Positions 1 to 8,636 of a DNA stretch of 64,000 bases are shown here, one piece after another; position 1 is the first letter of the stretch, and each line of letters opens with the position of its first letter. Made by a program: the position numbers and the translations under genes. Under the pieces are notes generated by a model that saw only the letters and a list, made by a program, of their open reading frames with translations, was not told where the DNA came from and searched no databases. The DNA comes from Paenimyroides aestuarii (GTDB taxonomy: Bacteria > Bacteroidota > Bacteroidia > Flavobacteriales > Flavobacteriaceae): positions 1-64,000 of the forward strand of contig NZ_CP102382.1 in NCBI RefSeq assembly GCF_024628805.1, in the 5' to 3' direction.

Positions 1-54
1 GATGATTTTTATTCACATATTTGTAAACGTAAATGTGTTTTATGTAACTCTCTA

Positions 55-79
55 AAACACTATTATTAAACACTATTAT
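55..79 (+). repeat. 12-bp tandem direct repeat upstream of dnaA
   Basis: The 12-mer AAACACTATTAT occurs at 55-66 and again at 68-79, directly before the dnaA start at 91. A TATCTTTA sequence at 77-84 resembles the Bacteroidota -7 element TAnnTTTG with its last base changed, so the second copy may overlap the dnaA promoter. No clear DnaA box (TTATNCACA) is visible in the 90 bases available. Function is inference. Confidence 0.45.
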
Positions 80-90
80 CTTTAATAAAA

Positions 91-1530
91 ATGCTTGACT
101 ATACACAAGAAACCGCAATATCTGTTTGGAATCGTTGTCTTCAATACATAAAAGACAACATTGGCGATCAGGCGTTCAAAACTTGGTTTGAACCAATTGA
201 GGCTATTGAGTTAACAGAAAATGCTTTGTATATTCAAGTTCCTAGCAAATTCTTCTACGAATGGTTAGAAGAACATTATGTAAAGGTATTAAAATCTGCA
301 TTAACTAAGGAACTTGGTCCTAAAGCAAAGTTATTGTATAAAATTAAAATGGAAAATACTTCGGGAACCAAACAACCGTTCACCGAACAATTACCTAGTA
401 CGCAGAGAGAGCCTGTTAAAACGCAGGAGTTAGATGTTCCTGTGCAAACCAAAAACCCCGAATTAAAAAATCCGTTTGTAATTCCTGGCATACGAAATGT
501 TAAGATTGAATCGCAACTAAATTCTAACTACAGTTTTGATAACTTTTTGGAAGGCGAATCGAACCGTTTGGCACGCAGTGCAGGTATGGCTGTTGCCAAC
601 AAACCCGGCGGAACCGCTTTTAACCCGTTGTTGATTTACGGAGGTGTTGGCTTAGGAAAAACACACTTGGCGCACGCAATTGGAGTAGAAATTAAAGAGA
701 AACATCCAGAAAAAACGGTTTTATATATTTCAGCCGAAGTTTTCACGCAGCAATATGTGGATTCGGTTAGAAAACAAACACGCAACGATTTCATTTATTT
801 TTATCAATTAATTGACGTATTAATTGTTGATGATATCCAATTTTTATCTGGAAAATCGGGTACGCAAGATGTATTTTTCCATATTTTCAACTATCTGCAT
901 CAAAACGGAAAACAAGTTATTTTAACTTCAGACAAAGCACCCGTTGACATGCAAGATATTGAACAACGCTTGTTATCAAGATTCAAATGGGGGCTTTCAG
1001 CAGAAATTATGCATCCCGATTTTGAAACACGTGTGAATATTTTAAAGAATATTTTATACCGCGATGGAGTTGAAATTCCAAACGATGTGGTGGAATATGT
1101 TGCAAAGCATGTTAAAACAAATGTTCGCGAATTAGAAGGTGCAATCATTTCGTTAATTGCTCAATCTTCTTTCAATAAAAAAGAAGTAACAATAGAACTT
1201 GCGAAAAATGTAATTGAAAAATTCGTTAAAAACATACGCAAAGAAATTTCGATTGATTACATTCAAAAAATTGTATCCGATTATTTTGATTTAGATATTG
1301 AAACACTATGTTCCAAATCACGCAAGCGAAACATTGTGCAAGCAAGACAATTGGCCATGTTTTTTGCAAAAAAATACACCAAATCATCATTGGCAAATAT
1401 AGGCTCACAAATAGGTGATCGCGACCATGCAACGGTTTTACATGCTTGCAAAACGGTTGATAATTTATTGGAAACCGACAAAGAGTTTAAAGTACATTTT
1501 GAAGATATCAACAAAAAATTATCTATGTAA
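91..1530 (+). CDS. dnaA: Chromosomal replication initiator protein DnaA
   Basis: This is the AAA+ ATPase that binds DnaA boxes at oriC and opens the origin. The 479-residue length is normal for the family. Visible are an N-terminal DnaB/self-association domain (about 1-90), a variable Pro/Thr-rich linker (about 95-130), the ATPase domain with Walker A GGVGLGKTH and Walker B-type VDDIQFLSGK, and the C-terminal helix-turn-helix signature GDRDHATVLHACK. The ATG at 91 matches the family's N-terminus. Its stop shares one base with the start of the phosphatase gene downstream, so the two are probably translationally coupled. Being first in the window suggests that numbering starts at the replication origin. 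Confidence 0.98.
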   Translation: MLDYTQETAISVWNRCLQYIKDNIGDQAFKTWFEPIEAIELTENALYIQVPSKFFYEWLEEHYVKVLKSALTKELGPKAKLLYKIKMENTSGTKQPFTEQLPSTQREPVKTQELDVPVQTKNPELKNPFVIPGIRNVKIESQLNSNYSFDNFLEGESNRLARSAGMAVANKPGGTAFNPLLIYGGVGLGKTHLAHAIGVEIKEKHPEKTVLYISAEVFTQQYVDSVRKQTRNDFIYFYQLIDVLIVDDIQFLSGKSGTQDVFFHIFNYLHQNGKQVILTSDKAPVDMQDIEQRLLSRFKWGLSAEIMHPDFETRVNILKNILYRDGVEIPNDVVEYVAKHVKTNVRELEGAIISLIAQSSFNKKEVTIELAKNVIEKFVKNIRKEISIDYIQKIVSDYFDLDIETLCSKSRKRNIVQARQLAMFFAKKYTKSSLANIGSQIGDRDHATVLHACKTVDNLLETDKEFKVHFEDINKKLSM

Positions 1531-1988
1531 TGGCCAAAATTTTAATGGTTTGTTTAGGAAATATTTGTAGATCGCCCTTGGCTGAGGGTATTTTAAAATC
1601 TAAGCTAAATTCTGATCGGTTTATAGTAGATTCTGCTGGAACAGGCGCTTGGCATTCGGGTGAATTACCCGACAAACGCTCAATTGCTGTTGCAAAAAAG
1701 TATGGTGTGGATTTAACTACCCAACGTGCAAGACAATTTACTTTAGAGGATTTTGACAACTTTGATTATATCTATGTGATGGATCAAAGCAACTATAAAA
1801 ATGTGTGCCGCTTGGCTCCTACAAACGAAGCAATTAACAAAGTGCAGTTTATTTTAAATGAATTGTATCCCGACCAAAACAAAGAAGTTCCCGATCCATA
1901 TTACGGGGGCGACAATGGTTTTGAGGATGTTTATAATATGCTGAACGAAGCTTGCGAAAAAATAAAGATAAAATTAGAAAACGCTTAA
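1530..1988 (+). CDS. Low-molecular-weight protein-tyrosine phosphatase
   Basis: A cytoplasmic phosphatase that removes phosphate from tyrosine residues through a cysteinyl-phosphate intermediate. The C(X)5R active-site loop is at the N-terminus as CLGNICRS (residues 8-15). The DPYYGG motif near residue 120 carries the general-acid aspartate. The 152-residue length is typical. It overlaps dnaA by one base (TAATG). Family members often act on tyrosine kinases of polysaccharide export, but no such kinase is in this window, so the substrate is unknown. A terminator overlaps its stop codon. Confidence 0.93.
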   Translation: MAKILMVCLGNICRSPLAEGILKSKLNSDRFIVDSAGTGAWHSGELPDKRSIAVAKKYGVDLTTQRARQFTLEDFDNFDYIYVMDQSNYKNVCRLAPTNEAINKVQFILNELYPDQNKEVPDPYYGGDNGFEDVYNMLNEACEKIKIKLENA

Positions 1989-2000
1989 AGGCGTTTTTTT
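1979..2000 (+). terminator. Intrinsic terminator after the phosphatase gene
   Basis: A short inverted repeat AAACGC/GCGTTT with loop TTAAAG runs into a T-tract. It overlaps the phosphatase stop codon, ending the dnaA-phosphatase transcript. Confidence 0.7.
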
Positions 2001-2031
2001 ATATTTCTATGATAATTCATGGTTATTGATT

Positions 2032-2673
2032 ATGAAAAAATATTTTTCTTTTACAATAGATTTTAAATTATTATTTCCCCTAATAATAACCTTTGTTTTA
2101 TTCACAATTATAGGAACAGTTTCACACGAAACTGGTCATTACATAGCAGCAAAAATTGTAGGTTTAGACGCCATTGTACATTATGGTTCAACAAGCATAA
2201 TTATTCCTGATGATTTTGATGGTATTATTACCAAATCAGAGCTTTTTTTAGTCACTTTAGGTGGTCCTTTACAAACTATTTTTACAGGAACGCTTGGATT
2301 ATTACTTTTACTTTACAATCGAAAAAAAATTATATACCTAAGAAATATAAAAATTATTCACTGGTTTTATATTTTTCTTTCTTTATTTTGGTTACGACAA
2401 ACATTTAACTTTATTACTTTAATAACAAAGTATTTCATAAAAGGACGTTACTCAAAACAAATGGACGAGATAAAACTTGCTCGTAATATAGATATACATG
2501 ATTTTAGTATTTTAATACCAACTGCATTCATCGGATTATTAGTAGCGTTTTATATTATTTTTAAATACATTCCATACAACCAAAGATTTACATTTATTAT
2601 TTCAGGACTAATCGGAGGAATTTTAGGTTTTTATTTCTGGTTGATTTTATTTGGAAAGCATATACTTCCTTAA
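2032..2673 (+). CDS. Small M50-like membrane metalloprotease
   Basis: A 213-residue integral membrane protein with an HETGH sequence (HExxH zinc-binding form) inside the first hydrophobic region, as in site-2/M50 proteases, which cut substrates within the membrane. About five hydrophobic segments are visible. A Gly-Gly-Pro motif (TLGGPLQ) follows about 40 residues later; M50 proteins usually have a second metal ligand in an NPDG-type motif, which I do not see, so activity is uncertain. A TTG six bases upstream is in frame, but the ATG at 2032 followed by MKKYF is the better start. It lies nine bases before the methylase gene, apparently inserted between housekeeping genes. Confidence 0.65.
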   Translation: MKKYFSFTIDFKLLFPLIITFVLFTIIGTVSHETGHYIAAKIVGLDAIVHYGSTSIIIPDDFDGIITKSELFLVTLGGPLQTIFTGTLGLLLLLYNRKKIIYLRNIKIIHWFYIFLSLFWLRQTFNFITLITKYFIKGRYSKQMDEIKLARNIDIHDFSILIPTAFIGLLVAFYIIFKYIPYNQRFTFIISGLIGGILGFYFWLILFGKHILP

Positions 2674-2682
2674 TTATATTTT

Positions 2683-3396
2683 ATGACAACATTAGGCACC
2701 TTATATTTAATTCCTGTAATGTTAGGCGATACAGCAGCTAACGAAGTTTTACCAGCAAGTGTAATGCGTACGGTTTCGCTAATTGACGATTATGTTGTGG
2801 AAAACAGCAAAGTTGCCCGCAAGTTTATTAAAGCAATTGATCCGGAAAAAGTTCAGGCTAGTTTAAATTTGTTTGAACTGAACAAACATACCGATGCCAA
2901 AGAACTAAAAACATTTATTCAGCCCTTATTGGAAGGAAAAAACATGGGATTAATGAGCGATGCCGGTTGCCCAGGTGTTGCAGATCCGGGTGCAGTGATT
3001 GTGGCTATGGCACATGAAAAAGGCATAAAAGTGGTGCCGCTTACAGGACCGTCATCCATTCTACTTTCGTTGATGGGTTCGGGTATGAACGGACAATCGT
3101 TTACTTTTAACGGATACCTTCCTATTGATAAATCTGATAAAAAAACCATGTTGAAAAATTTGGAAAAATGGTCGTTTGAAAGAAACCAATCGCAACTTTT
3201 TATTGAAACGCCTTATCGAAACAATCAATTGATGGAAGAAATGGTTCAAACATTGCATCCAAACACTTCGCTGTGCGTTGCGTGCGACTTAACATTACCC
3301 AAAGAAATCATGCTTACCAAACCAGTCAGTTTCTGGAAAAAACATAAAATAGATTTGCACAAACGTCCGTGTATCTTTATCATTCATAAAAAATAA
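2683..3396 (+). CDS. RsmI-like tetrapyrrole-methylase-family SAM methyltransferase
   Basis: A 237-residue SAM-dependent methyltransferase of the tetrapyrrole methylase fold. The family includes RsmI, which 2'-O-methylates C1402 of 16S rRNA. Family landmarks visible are GTLYLIPVMLG near the N-terminus, the MSDAGCPGVADPG loop near residue 90 and PLTGPSSILLSLMGSG near residue 115. It is shorter than canonical RsmI (about 280), with an atypical N-terminal segment, and belongs to the RsmI-related Bacteroidota group, so the exact substrate is not assured. It ends in a perfect 12-bp terminator hairpin. Confidence 0.85.
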   Translation: MTTLGTLYLIPVMLGDTAANEVLPASVMRTVSLIDDYVVENSKVARKFIKAIDPEKVQASLNLFELNKHTDAKELKTFIQPLLEGKNMGLMSDAGCPGVADPGAVIVAMAHEKGIKVVPLTGPSSILLSLMGSGMNGQSFTFNGYLPIDKSDKKTMLKNLEKWSFERNQSQLFIETPYRNNQLMEEMVQTLHPNTSLCVACDLTLPKEIMLTKPVSFWKKHKIDLHKRPCIFIIHKK

Positions 3397-3425
3397 GCAA
3401 AACATAAAGTTTTGCTTATTTTTTT
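3392..3425. terminator. Bidirectional terminator (methylase gene / small membrane gene)
   Basis: Perfect 12-bp inverted repeat AATAAGCAAAAC/GTTTTGCTTATT (3392-3403 and 3409-3420) with a 5-base loop and T-tract. It overlaps the last codons of the convergent gene at 3416 and can serve both strands. Confidence 0.85.
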
Positions 3426-3727
3426 ATTCCATATAAAAATCCTAACCGCATACGGATGAGCATTTTTTTTACAAAATTCCAGAAAAACTTATGTTGCCCA
3501 AATAAGGTTCCTATGATAATCAATAAAACCTTGTAAACAGGCAAAATTAAAATTAATGACAACGGCCAATAGATCAACGGGTGCAAACTTTCTTTTGTAA
3601 TACCAATCATTTCTAAAATAGGTCTTGTAATATAAGCCGAAGTGCTTCCGGTTATAGCAAAAACCACCAAAATTATAATAAATTGAAAATTAGAAGTTAT
3701 TCCCCACTTTTCCTTTAATGATGCCAT
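3416..3727 (-). CDS. Small conserved membrane protein (DUF6787-like)
   Basis: A 103-residue protein with two clear transmembrane segments: FIIILVVFAITGSTSAYI (about 16-33) and a longer one around WPLSLILILPVYKVLLIIIG. The C-terminus is basic (KKMLIRMRLGFLYGIKK), suggesting a cytoplasmic tail. It resembles a small uncharacterised family common in Flavobacteriia that I associate with DUF6787; this is from memory. The next gene on the same strand lies 34 bases upstream, so the two may be cotranscribed. Function unknown. Confidence 0.7.
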   Translation of the reverse strand: MASLKEKWGITSNFQFIIILVVFAITGSTSAYITRPILEMIGITKESLHPLIYWPLSLILILPVYKVLLIIIGTLFGQHKFFWNFVKKMLIRMRLGFLYGIKK

Positions 3728-3761
3728 AGTGCAATTATTTCTCGTTGCAAATTTACATTAT

Positions 3762-4163
3762 TTAATCTAATTTTAAATTATTCATCCGTTGATAATACAA
3801 CAAATAGTGGTACAGCATATAATTCACTTCATATCCATAATGCGTTTGGTTGTTGTAATCAATTGTATAATCAATTCCGCTGTTTGGTTGCAGTGCTTTC
3901 GCATTCCATTGCTGCACCCATCTTCGGTTTTTGTTTTCTAAATAATCTATCGAATAATGACCTTTTGGCATGCGATTAGTATTAAACCACCGCTCAAAAC
4001 CATTATCCATAATAATTACTTCATACTCTAAATCGGGGTTTGAAAGTGTTACTTTTCCATTTTCAATCTTAGTTGCACTTTTGTCAGCCCCTGTTTTGGT
4101 TTGAGCCACGCAGCCCATCATTCCAAAAAATATCATATATAAATACCAATGCCACTTTTTCAT
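3762..4163 (-). CDS. Putative lipoprotein (DUF6146-like)
   Basis: A 133-residue envelope protein. The N-terminus has a lysine, a hydrophobic stretch and a lipobox-like GMMGC (cysteine near residue 18), typical of a lipoprotein signal peptide. The mature part is rich in Tyr, Trp and Asn, with a region around NPDLEYEVIIMDNGFERWF that matches my memory of a conserved Flavobacteriia family (DUF6146). No catalytic motif is visible. It is divergent from prfB, whose start lies 62 bases away. Function unknown. Confidence 0.7.
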   Translation of the reverse strand: MKKWHWYLYMIFFGMMGCVAQTKTGADKSATKIENGKVTLSNPDLEYEVIIMDNGFERWFNTNRMPKGHYSIDYLENKNRRWVQQWNAKALQPNSGIDYTIDYNNQTHYGYEVNYMLYHYLLYYQRMNNLKLD

Positions 4164-4225
4164 TTTTTTATTGTTTAAGATAGATGTACATTTGTTTTTA
4201 TAAATCTAACAAAAATCATACAAAA

Positions 4226-5324
4226 ATGGTTACAACAGATCAAATAAAAGGTCTTATTGATCGCCTTGGTGCGTTAAGGAGGTATCTTTGACATCGATCA
4301 GAAATTAATTGAGATACAAAACGAAGAAGAAAAAACATTTGATCCTGATTTTTGGAACAATGCCAAAGAAGCCGAAATCATTGTTAGAAATATTCGTTCA
4401 AAAAAGAAATGGGTAGAAGGTTATCAAAGTGCCGAAACCAATCTCGAAGAGCTTCAAATTTTGATTGAGTTTTTTAATGAAGGTGATGTTTCGGAAGAAG
4501 AAGTTCAAAATCAATACGAAAAAACAGTAGCGATTGTTGAAGATTTAGAGTTTAGAAACATGCTTTCAGACGAGGGCGACAGCATGAGTGCGGTTTTGCA
4601 AATTACTGCCGGTGCTGGTGGAACCGAAAGTTGTGATTGGGCTGCCATGCTTATGCGAATGTATTTAATGTGGGGCGAAAAAAACGGTTACAAAATTAAA
4701 GAACTGAATTTTCAGGAAGGCGATGTGGCTGGAATAAAAACAGTTACCTTAGAGTTTGAAGGCGAATTTTCGTTTGGTTACTTAAAAGGTGAAAACGGCG
4801 TGCATCGTTTGGTTCGAATTTCTCCGTTTGATAGCAATGCAAAGCGCCACACTTCATTTGCTTCGGTATATGTATATCCATTGGCAGATGATACGATTGA
4901 AATTGAAATCAATCCATCTGATATTTCATGGGAAACCATGCGCTCTTCAGGTGCTGGCGGACAGAACGTAAATAAAGTGGAAACGGCGGTACGTTTACGC
5001 CACCACCCAACGGGAATTATTATCGAGAATTCGGAAACACGATCGCAGCTCGACAATAAAACCAAAGCCATGCAGTTGCTTAAATCACAATTGTACGAAA
5101 TTGAGTTAAAGAAACGTCAGGCGAAACGCGATGAAATCGAAGCCAACAAAATGAAAATTGAATGGGGTTCGCAAATCAGAAATTATGTGATGCATCCATA
5201 CAAATTGGTAAAAGATGTGCGCACACAGTTTGAAACCAGCGATGTGGACAATGTAATGAATGGCGGTATTGATCCGTTCTTAAAAGCCTATTTGATGATG
5301 ATGGGGCAAAAAGACACCGAATAA
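4226..5324 (+). CDS. prfB: Peptide chain release factor 2 (programmed +1 frameshift)
   Basis: RF2 reads UGA and UAA stops and releases the peptide. The gene starts at the ATG at 4226 and runs 21 codons to an in-frame TGA at 4289-4291; the rest is in the +1 frame (join 4226-4288, 4290-5324), giving about 365 residues, normal for RF2. The recoding site is textbook: AGGAGG (4277-4282), TAT, the slippery CTT at 4286-4288, then TGAC. The main part carries the catalytic GGQ loop ([10 protein letters not shown]). An anticodon-like SPF is present in VRISPFDS. Low RF2 makes ribosomes pause at the TGA and shift, so the gene is autoregulated. Followed by a strong terminator. Confidence 0.96.
4277..4292 (+). 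promoter_or_regulatory. prfB: prfB +1 recoding site with internal Shine-Dalgarno
   Basis: AGGAGG, three-base spacer TAT, shift codon CTT, stop TGA and a following C. The order and spacing match the known RF2 autoregulatory frameshift element. A perfect SD is unusual here because gene starts in this window almost all lack one. Confidence 0.95.
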
Positions 5325-5332
5325 TTTTTATA

Positions 5333-5361
5333 AAAAAACCAGCTAAAAAGCTGGTTTTTTT
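5333..5361. terminator. Bidirectional terminator between prfB and valS
   Basis: Inverted repeat AAAAAACCAGCT/AGCTGGTTTTTT with loop AAAA between the convergent prfB and valS genes. A- and T-tracts on both sides suit both directions. Confidence 0.88.
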
Positions 5362-5363
5362 GT

Positions 5364-7994
5364 TTATTGTAATGTTGCCAAACTTTGTTCTAAAGTAGCA
5401 ATTTTGGCTAAAGCATCTGCTTCTTTTTTACGCTCATTTGCAATTACTTGCTCTGGTGCGCCCGAAACAAATTTTTCGTTTGACAATTTTGCTTGAACTG
5501 ATCGTAAAAATCCTTGCAAATACGTCAATTCTTCTTCTATTTTTTTTACCTCTTCATCGATATTAACCGTTCCTGAAACAGGAATAAAATACTCGTTTGA
5601 ATGTACACGGTATGATAAAGCACCAGAAACTGATTCGTTTACATATTCTAAAGCCGAGACGTTTCCTAATTTCTTAATAACTTCATCAAAAGCTTTAGAA
5701 GTATTTTCTTTATTTATTACTTTTAATTCAATGGCTTCTTTAAACGAAATATTTTTGTTTTTGCGAATGGTTCTTATACCTGAAATTACATCCGCAGCAA
5801 AATCAAAATCATTGATTAATTCTTCGTTAAAAGTTTTTATAGTTGGCCATTCTGAAACAATTAAAGCTTGTTCAGGTGTTCTTTCCGTAATGTGTTGCCA
5901 AATTTCTTCGGTTAAGAAAGGCATAAACGGATGCAACAATTTTAGATTTGCTTCTAACATTTCAATTGCTTTGTGGAATGTTTGGCGATCAATTGGTTGT
6001 TGGTATCCAGGTTTTATCATTTCTAAAAACCATGAACAAAAATCGTCCCAAACCAATTTGTAAATAGCCATTAAAGCATCTGAAATTCTGTATTTTTCAA
6101 AATTATCTTCAATCTCTAATAAAGTTTTTTGCAATTTTGCTTCATACCAATCAATAGCTATTTTAGACGATTGTGGTTGTTCTAAATCGGCCACTTCCCA
6201 ACCTTTTATCAGTCGGAACGCATTCCAAATTTTATTTGCAAACCCTTTTCCTTGATTACACAATTCTTCATCAAACAAAATATCGTTTCCTGCAGAAGAA
6301 CTTAGCAATAATCCCACACGAACACCATCGGCACCAAATTTTTCAATTAATCCAAGAGGATCAGGAGAGTTTCCTAGCGATTTAGACATTTTTCTGCCTT
6401 GTTTGTCGCGAACCAATCCTGTTAAATACACATTCGAAAATGGTTTTTCACCGGTATATTCGTATCCTGCAATAATCATACGTGCCACCCAAAAGAATAA
6501 AATATCGGGGCCAGTTACCAAATCGTTGGTAGGGTAATAGTACTTAAATTCTTCGTTTTCTGGATCCATCATACCACCAAAAACCGAAATAGGCCATAAC
6601 CACGACGAAAACCATGTATCCAACGCGTCCGGATCTTGCTTTAAATGTTGAGTTGTTAACTGCGGATTATTGGTCTTTTCTTTGGCTAATATCAAAGCAT
6701 CTTCTATATTTTCGGCAACAACAAAATCCTCTTTTCCGTCGCCATAATAATAAGCAGGAATTTGCTGTCCCCACCATAACTGGCGCGAAATATTCCAGTC
6801 GCGGATATTGTTTAACCAATGCGCATAAGTATTGTTGAAGCGAGAAGGATATAATTTTACTTCTTCTGACTCTAAAACAGCTTTAATAGCGGGCTTCACC
6901 AACTCGTCCATTTTCAAAAACCATTGATCGGACAGTCGGGGTTCTATTACGGCTTTGGTTCGCTCGGATGTGCCTACATTATTAATATGTGTTTCTACTT
7001 TTTCCAATGCGCCAATGGTTGCTAATTCTTTCTCAATTTCCTTACGAACTTCAAAGCGGTCTTTTCCTTCGTAATGTAATCCAAATGAGTTTAAAGTAGC
7101 GTCTTCATTAAATATATCAATAATTTCCAATCCATGTTTATCACCCAATGCTTTATCGTTCACATCGTGTGCAGGGGTTACTTTTAAACAACCTGTTCCA
7201 AATTCCCTATCCACATACTCATCGAAAATGATGGGAATTACACGATCGCAAATAGGCACAATTGCTTTTTTTCCTTTTAGGTGAAAATAACGTTCGTCTT
7301 CCGGATGGATGCAAATCGCTGTATCTCCTAAAATGGTTTCAGGCCTTGTGGTGGCAATGATTACAAATTCATTAGAACCTTCGATTTGATATTTTAAATG
7401 ATACAATTTACCTTGGCGTTCTTCATAAATCACTTCTTCGTCAGACAAGGTTGTTTTTGCTTCAGGATCCCAATTCACCATGCGATATCCGCGGTAAATC
7501 ATTCCTTTATTATATAAATCAACAAATGACCGAATGACAGAAGCTGACATATCTTCATCCATTGTAAATTTAGTTCTATCCCAATCACATGAACACCCTA
7601 ATTGTTTGAGTTGTTCTAAAATAGTACCACCGTATTTTTCGGTCCAATCAAATGCGTGTTTTAAAAACTCTTCACGAGTTAAATCTGACTTATTGATGCC
7701 TTCTGCTTTTAGCTTAGCTACAACTTTTGCTTCAGTTGCGATAGAAGCATGATCGGTTCCGGGTACCCAACAAGCGTTGAATCCCTTCAAACGAGCGCGG
7801 CGAATTAATACATCTTGAATGGTATTGTTCAGCATGTGCCCCATGTGCAAAACCCCGGTTACGTTTGGTGGAGGAATTACTATGGTATAAGGAATTCTAT
7901 GATCAGGAGTTGATTTAAAATATTGGTTCTGCATCCAGTATGCATACCATTTTTTTTCAACTTGTTGTGCATCAAATTGTGCTGGAATCATCAT
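5364..7994 (-). CDS. valS: Valine--tRNA ligase
   Basis: Class I aminoacyl-tRNA synthetase that charges tRNA-Val and edits misacylated threonine. At 876 residues it has the usual length. The HIGH motif appears as HMGH (residues 50-53, after PPPNVTGVL) and the KMSKS motif as GRKMSKSLGN near residue 532. The editing (CP1) domain contains TTRPETILGD and TPAHDVND. The C-terminal 70 residues form the coiled-coil arm typical of ValRS. The gene begins with two consecutive ATG codons; either could be used. A -7 element lies about 30 bases upstream. Confidence 0.98.
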   Translation of the reverse strand: MMIPAQFDAQQVEKKWYAYWMQNQYFKSTPDHRIPYTIVIPPPNVTGVLHMGHMLNNTIQDVLIRRARLKGFNACWVPGTDHASIATEAKVVAKLKAEGINKSDLTREEFLKHAFDWTEKYGGTILEQLKQLGCSCDWDRTKFTMDEDMSASVIRSFVDLYNKGMIYRGYRMVNWDPEAKTTLSDEEVIYEERQGKLYHLKYQIEGSNEFVIIATTRPETILGDTAICIHPEDERYFHLKGKKAIVPICDRVIPIIFDEYVDREFGTGCLKVTPAHDVNDKALGDKHGLEIIDIFNEDATLNSFGLHYEGKDRFEVRKEIEKELATIGALEKVETHINNVGTSERTKAVIEPRLSDQWFLKMDELVKPAIKAVLESEEVKLYPSRFNNTYAHWLNNIRDWNISRQLWWGQQIPAYYYGDGKEDFVVAENIEDALILAKEKTNNPQLTTQHLKQDPDALDTWFSSWLWPISVFGGMMDPENEEFKYYYPTNDLVTGPDILFFWVARMIIAGYEYTGEKPFSNVYLTGLVRDKQGRKMSKSLGNSPDPLGLIEKFGADGVRVGLLLSSSAGNDILFDEELCNQGKGFANKIWNAFRLIKGWEVADLEQPQSSKIAIDWYEAKLQKTLLEIEDNFEKYRISDALMAIYKLVWDDFCSWFLEMIKPGYQQPIDRQTFHKAIEMLEANLKLLHPFMPFLTEEIWQHITERTPEQALIVSEWPTIKTFNEELINDFDFAADVISGIRTIRKNKNISFKEAIELKVINKENTSKAFDEVIKKLGNVSALEYVNESVSGALSYRVHSNEYFIPVSGTVNIDEEVKKIEEELTYLQGFLRSVQAKLSNEKFVSGAPEQVIANERKKEADALAKIATLEQSLATLQ

Positions 7995-8024
7995 ATAATA
8001 TTATTTAAATCGTGTTTTATACAA

Positions 8025-8032
8025 CAAAAATA
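8025..8032 (-). promoter_or_regulatory. Candidate valS promoter -7 element
   Basis: TATTTTTG on the minus strand matches the Bacteroidota -7 consensus TAnnTTTG, 30 bases upstream of valS. I see no TTG at the expected -33 distance. Confidence 0.5.
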
Positions 8033-8133
8033 CAATAATCTTTAAATAAAATATTACTTAAAGTTTTTTTTGTTAAGTTTGGCACACGTTTTGAAACACA
8101 TGTTAATGAAATGCAAAAAATAATTATAAATAT

Positions 8134-8163
8134 TTGGATTTCACTTGAAACTAATTAAATTTA
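8134..8163 (+). promoter_or_regulatory. Candidate promoter of the DUF1573 gene
   Basis: TTG at 8134-8136, a 19-base spacer and TAAATTTA at 8156-8163, one base off the TAnnTTTG consensus, 24 bases before the ATG. Confidence 0.5.
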
Positions 8164-8186
8164 CATAATTAAAATTATTTAAAACA

Positions 8187-8576
8187 ATGAAAAAATTTTT
8201 AGGAATAGTAGCGATGACATTGGTTGGAGCTGCTTCATACGCACAAACTGGTCCAAAAATTGAGTTTAAGGCTGAGAACAATACCATTGATTATGGTACA
8301 GTTGTTAAAGGTGTTGACACAGGTGTAAGAACTTTTGAGTTTACAAATACTGGCGATGAGCCTTTGGTTATTACCAACGTACGTTCATCATGTGGTTGTA
8401 CTGTGCCTTCTAAGCCAGAAGCGCCGATTATGCCTGGAAAATCAGATAAAATTGAAGTGAAATACAACATGAATCCAGGTACAATTTCTAAAACAATTAC
8501 TGTTGAATCAAACGCTAAAAACGTGGAAGGTGGAACAGTAGCTTTATTTATTAAAGGTAAAGTTGTTGAAAGCTAA
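8187..8576 (+). CDS. Secreted DUF1573 domain protein
   Basis: A 129-residue exported protein. Residues 1-19 form a signal peptide ending in SYAQ. The rest is one Ig-like DUF1573 domain, recognisable by FTNTGDEPLVITNVRSSCGCTVP with the SCGC cysteines near residue 70. DUF1573 proteins are abundant in Bacteroidota envelopes, and their function is not established. It is monocistronic: a promoter lies directly upstream and a strong terminator 16 bases downstream. Confidence 0.93.
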   Translation: MKKFLGIVAMTLVGAASYAQTGPKIEFKAENNTIDYGTVVKGVDTGVRTFEFTNTGDEPLVITNVRSSCGCTVPSKPEAPIMPGKSDKIEVKYNMNPGTISKTITVESNAKNVEGGTVALFIKGKVVES

Positions 8577-8592
8577 AAAACGAATTACTCAT

Positions 8593-8630
8593 AAAAAAGC
8601 TGCTTTGTTAACCAAAGCAGCTTTTTTTTT
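8593..8630. terminator. Bidirectional terminator after the DUF1573 gene
   Basis: Perfect 15-bp inverted repeat (8593-8607 and 8613-8627; core AGCTGCTTTG/CAAAGCAGCT) with loop TTAAC and a T-tract. It separates two convergent genes. Confidence 0.9.
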
Positions 8631-8636
8631 ATGTTC

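Noticed and set aside
2683..3396. RsmI-like methylase as the missing DISARM methyltransferase
   Set aside because: It has the tetrapyrrole-methylase fold, which modifies rRNA or small molecules, and lies 42 kb away; the same applies to RsmG.
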